Origin: Chara braunii
Lineage: Eukaryota > Streptophyta > Charophyceae > Charales > Characeae
Reading direction: 5' to 3'
Length of the DNA stretch: 44,254 nucleotides
Assembly (NCBI GenBank): GCA_003427395.1
Contig: BFEA01000814.1
Coordinates: 184,865 to 229,118, forward strand
Positions 41,675 through 44,254 of the stretch are shown here, piece after piece. Below the pieces are notes generated by a model. It saw nothing but the letters and a program-made list of their open reading frames with translations. It ran no database searches and was not told the DNA's origin. Numbering within the stretch: the stretch's first letter is position 1; every line of letters starts with the position of its first letter. A program made the position numbers and the translations under genes.

Positions 41675-41680
<6 letters not shown>
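41426..41680. other. No recognisable gene
   Basis: Sequence just outside the outer edge of the right arm; only a short frame without known domains. Confidence 0.35.

Positions 41681-41746
<66 letters not shown>
41680..41746. repeat. (GA)n microsatellite
   Basis: GA run interrupted by one C; a GT run follows at about 41862-41880. Confidence 0.95.
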
Positions 41747-41972
41747 AAACAGGTAAGTCCCCAACCTCGGGGCTGGCCTCATGGTACGCCCATGGATAGG
41801 ATGAGCAAAATCGAATGAATTCACTGCTAGAACATGAAAATATACACTGCCAGGCTTGCTTTTGTGTGTGTGTGTGTGTGAAAGTGTGTGAACCGCATAA
41901 TATGACACGTTTGCGGCATGATACCGTAATCAACCTCCGGAATAATATATCGGCACCTTAAGAATTAAAATT

Positions 41973-42145
41973 TGTAGGCGTGGTGCAGACACATCCGGTA
42001 CTCGAAGGTGAGGAATGACTATGCCAGACTACAAGACCATGCTCAGGAACAACCAGGAACAAGAACTTGTAGGCGTGGTGCAGACGATGATACCTATACA
42101 GGAAGGTGGGGAATGACTATGCCGGACTACATGACCATCCATGCT
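41973..42145 (+). repeat. Two-copy direct repeat, period about 94 bp
   Basis: TTGTAGGCGTGGTGCAGAC and GGAATGACTATGCC(A/G)GACTAC occur in both copies. Confidence 0.85.
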
Positions 42146-42271
42146 CCCACTGCACTTTGCGGGGGAACTGGAACACACATGACCAAATAAACACCACAAG
42201 ACGGGGAAAGGAAGCACAATAAGCCAAAAGGCAAGGAAGCAAGGACAGGGGAGGAAGGCTATCTATCACCC

Positions 42272-42309
42272 GCGGTCATGACCGCAGCCTTTTTGGCCGC
42301 ATGCGGCCA
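42272..42309. repeat. Two adjacent perfect palindromes
   Basis: GCGGTCATGACCGC (42272-42285) and TGGCCGCATGCGGCCA (42294-42309) are each perfectly self-complementary and separated by 8 bp. Confidence 0.9.
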
Positions 42310-44254
42310 TGATCATGCCTGCGGGGGCCAACCGCTGGGGCCAAGTGCGGCCAAAAAAAAAACGTCATTATTAATTCGTAGAATGATAGGCGAAAAAAAA
42401 AATGAAAACATATGGGGTTGCCCCATTTTTTTATTAGTTTGTTAACTTTGTTTGATGTTCTTTGTGTTTTTTTTTTTAAATAGAAAACGAAAAACACACG
42501 TATTAAAAATGAAAAGAAACATATTAAAAAAAAGGGAACTTTTTTTTTTTCCATTTTTTTCCTGATTGCTGGTGGGATAATCATGGTGCAAGGAACCTGA
42601 CTGTTCACAGCTTGCTTGAGAGCATCATTCCACATGCATACATGTCATCACACATATAAAATGGCTTCACACAAAACAAGATGGAGATGAGATAAAAACA
42701 AGTAGCGCAGCTTATATTATCAATGTCAATTAGTACAAAGAGTATGCAGCGGGCCTCTGTCTGCCCTGGCCTACAGCCAGGGCCTATCTGGCCATTTTCC
42801 CTCTTCGGCCTGTGGGACCAGGCCGTGGCCTGATCCCGGCCTGATCCCACAGGCCGTGTGGTTACTCAGTCCAGACCAGTCCTGCCCGGTACCACTGTCG
42901 GTACCAGGCCAGTNCAGTCCAGTCCAGTCAGTCCTCTGGGGGTATACCCCAGCTGCGGTCTGTTTTGTGGCTCATTCTTCATTTGCACAGATTGGAGTAC
43001 GTGCGTGTTGAGTCTGCGTTGGAGCTGCGCTGTCCCTTCCAGCTCCATCTCCATCTCCCCCATCCTCGTCCCTTCGTCTTGATCCTGACGGACCGCCATC
43101 CCGGCGGGTCCGTCACAGAGTATCATGAGTTCCAGAGTTCAGCGCCAACAAGAGGTAAGTCTCCCTCGTCATACAACAACGTGAGACCTGGCTCAGCCAG
43201 CGTCCTCCTTCAGATCACAAGTGTGGCGCCAACAGGTAAGTGTCCACTATGTCCAGACTCACTCCCTGTCTTCTTTCTCTCTTGATCTCTTCTCTCTTTC
43301 TCCAGAACTATGTCTTCATTCTCTCACCTCACTATGCATGCACACTCTCATCTACGAAGATCTACTCTGAATGTTACTCATTGATATCCTATTTACTAAC
43401 TCCCTACTACTATTATCAGTTGGCGCAGCTATGGCTTCTCTGCAGCCAGCGCCCAGCCTCCCTTCTTCCTGGCGCAGCTCTTCTTCAGGCAGTGCCTTTC
43501 CCAGCACTATAGAGCACAAGTGCCTCAACACTTCCACGCATCAATGCATCTGGAAATCTGCCTTGTGGGGAGGCAGTCTCGTTTCTTATAGTGCTGGCCT
43601 CCCCAAACCAGGGCTAAATTCGGTCTGTCTTAGGTCCTTTCCCAGTCCCAGCCTCTGTGGAATGTATCCCAGACTCCTTTCCTTCAAGGGTTGCAACTGC
43701 TGCGGCCTGTAGGCCTCAATTTCGGACTGCATATCTGTATTTAGACTTCCCCCTTGACTTGAATCTGAACTAGGACTTATCTGTTTGACTTCTTTTTAGA
43801 TAGACACATCCTTTGCACGAACAGACACTTTTGCTGCACGAACAGACACATTGACTGCACGTACAGACACATCTCTGCATAAATAGGCATGACTTGCACA
43901 CCTCCTGGATGAACAGATGTGACCCAACTGTGACCTTTGACAATGTCTTTTGCTTTAGTGAGGAAGTGACCTTTTACCCAGAGAACATGTCTTTTGATTT
44001 GCTTTCATGAATTGGGCTCTGGGCGAGGAACCCCAATATGTTGCTTTCGTCGAACAGGGGCAGAATCGGGTAAAGGCCCTTTTAATGGTGCACCTGTTTC
44101 TTTGATTTTCTTTTTCCCCTAGATATGCAAATATGAAAGGAACAAAAAACAAAAACGATAATAATGGAAAAAAAAAACAAAGCCATTTTTTTTCTTTTTT
44201 CTTTTTTTTCCCGTTTTGCTACACACACACACTGATTGATTGATTGATTGATTG
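42310..44254. other. No recognisable gene; repeats only
   Basis: Contains GGCC-rich inverted repeats around 42772-42860 (CCTGTGGGACCAGGCCG, CCTGATCCC), a CAGTCC array near 42872-42932 with one unresolved base, and GCGCCAACA motifs at 43142 and 43225 that resemble LTR leader sequences. Three copies of a 21-bp TGCACGAACAGACACAT-type unit lie at 43813-43875. A GATT run ends the window. Confidence 0.45.

Overview
The window looks like nuclear DNA of a streptophyte (plant-lineage) eukaryote; a charophyte alga such as Chara is my best guess. The reasons are gene-poor sequence full of microsatellites, MITEs and LTR-like repeats, inserted plant-type mitochondrial DNA (rps3, atp9 with a group II intron, an SSU rRNA fragment), and an F-box coding exon. 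The species is inferred, not shown.

The core of the window is a pair of very long uninterrupted reading frames, 18335-23821 (-) and 34376-39751 (+), encoding paralogous proteins of about 1,800 residues. Each starts with an Hsp70/DnaK-type nucleotide-binding domain and a recognisable Hsp70 beta-sandwich. The usual C-terminal lid is replaced by two copies of a module made of a Trp-rich helical segment and two triosephosphate-isomerase-like (TIM barrel) domains, so there are four TIM-like domains per protein. Key catalytic positions of both enzyme families are substituted: the Hsp70 phosphate-loop Asp is Ala, and the TPI Lys, His and Glu are all lost. I know of no described Hsp70-TPI fusion; this is the main candidate for an undescribed system.

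The two genes lie head to head in the arms of an old inverted duplication. It is clear at about 16.8-26.4 kb against 31.3-41.4 kb, and probably runs inward to about 27.5 and 30.9 kb. Matching order of 3' flanks, coding regions, 5' flanks, CT/CA/GA microsatellites and GATT/AATC tracts shows it. The arms later gained different insertions: a TA-flanked hairpin element carrying a mitochondrial rRNA fragment at the stop codon of the left gene, and a Mutator-like element with a perfect 9-bp target duplication 3' of the right gene. The spacer between the arms is a nest of fold-back elements.

Left part: 1.8-3.6 kb (-) holds an unrecognised protein with an acidic Gly/Glu tail and an adjoining F-box exon, probably one gene split by repeat-length error. 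Upstream of it are ten CACGTG G-boxes within 1.45 kb. From 5 to 15 kb there are MITEs and LTR-like repeats in both orientations, with an insert of mitochondrial DNA at 12.75-13.75 kb. The right end (41.4-44.3 kb) has only repeats that I can recognise.

Homology statements rest on reading the sequence by eye against remembered family motifs; no alignment or search was run.
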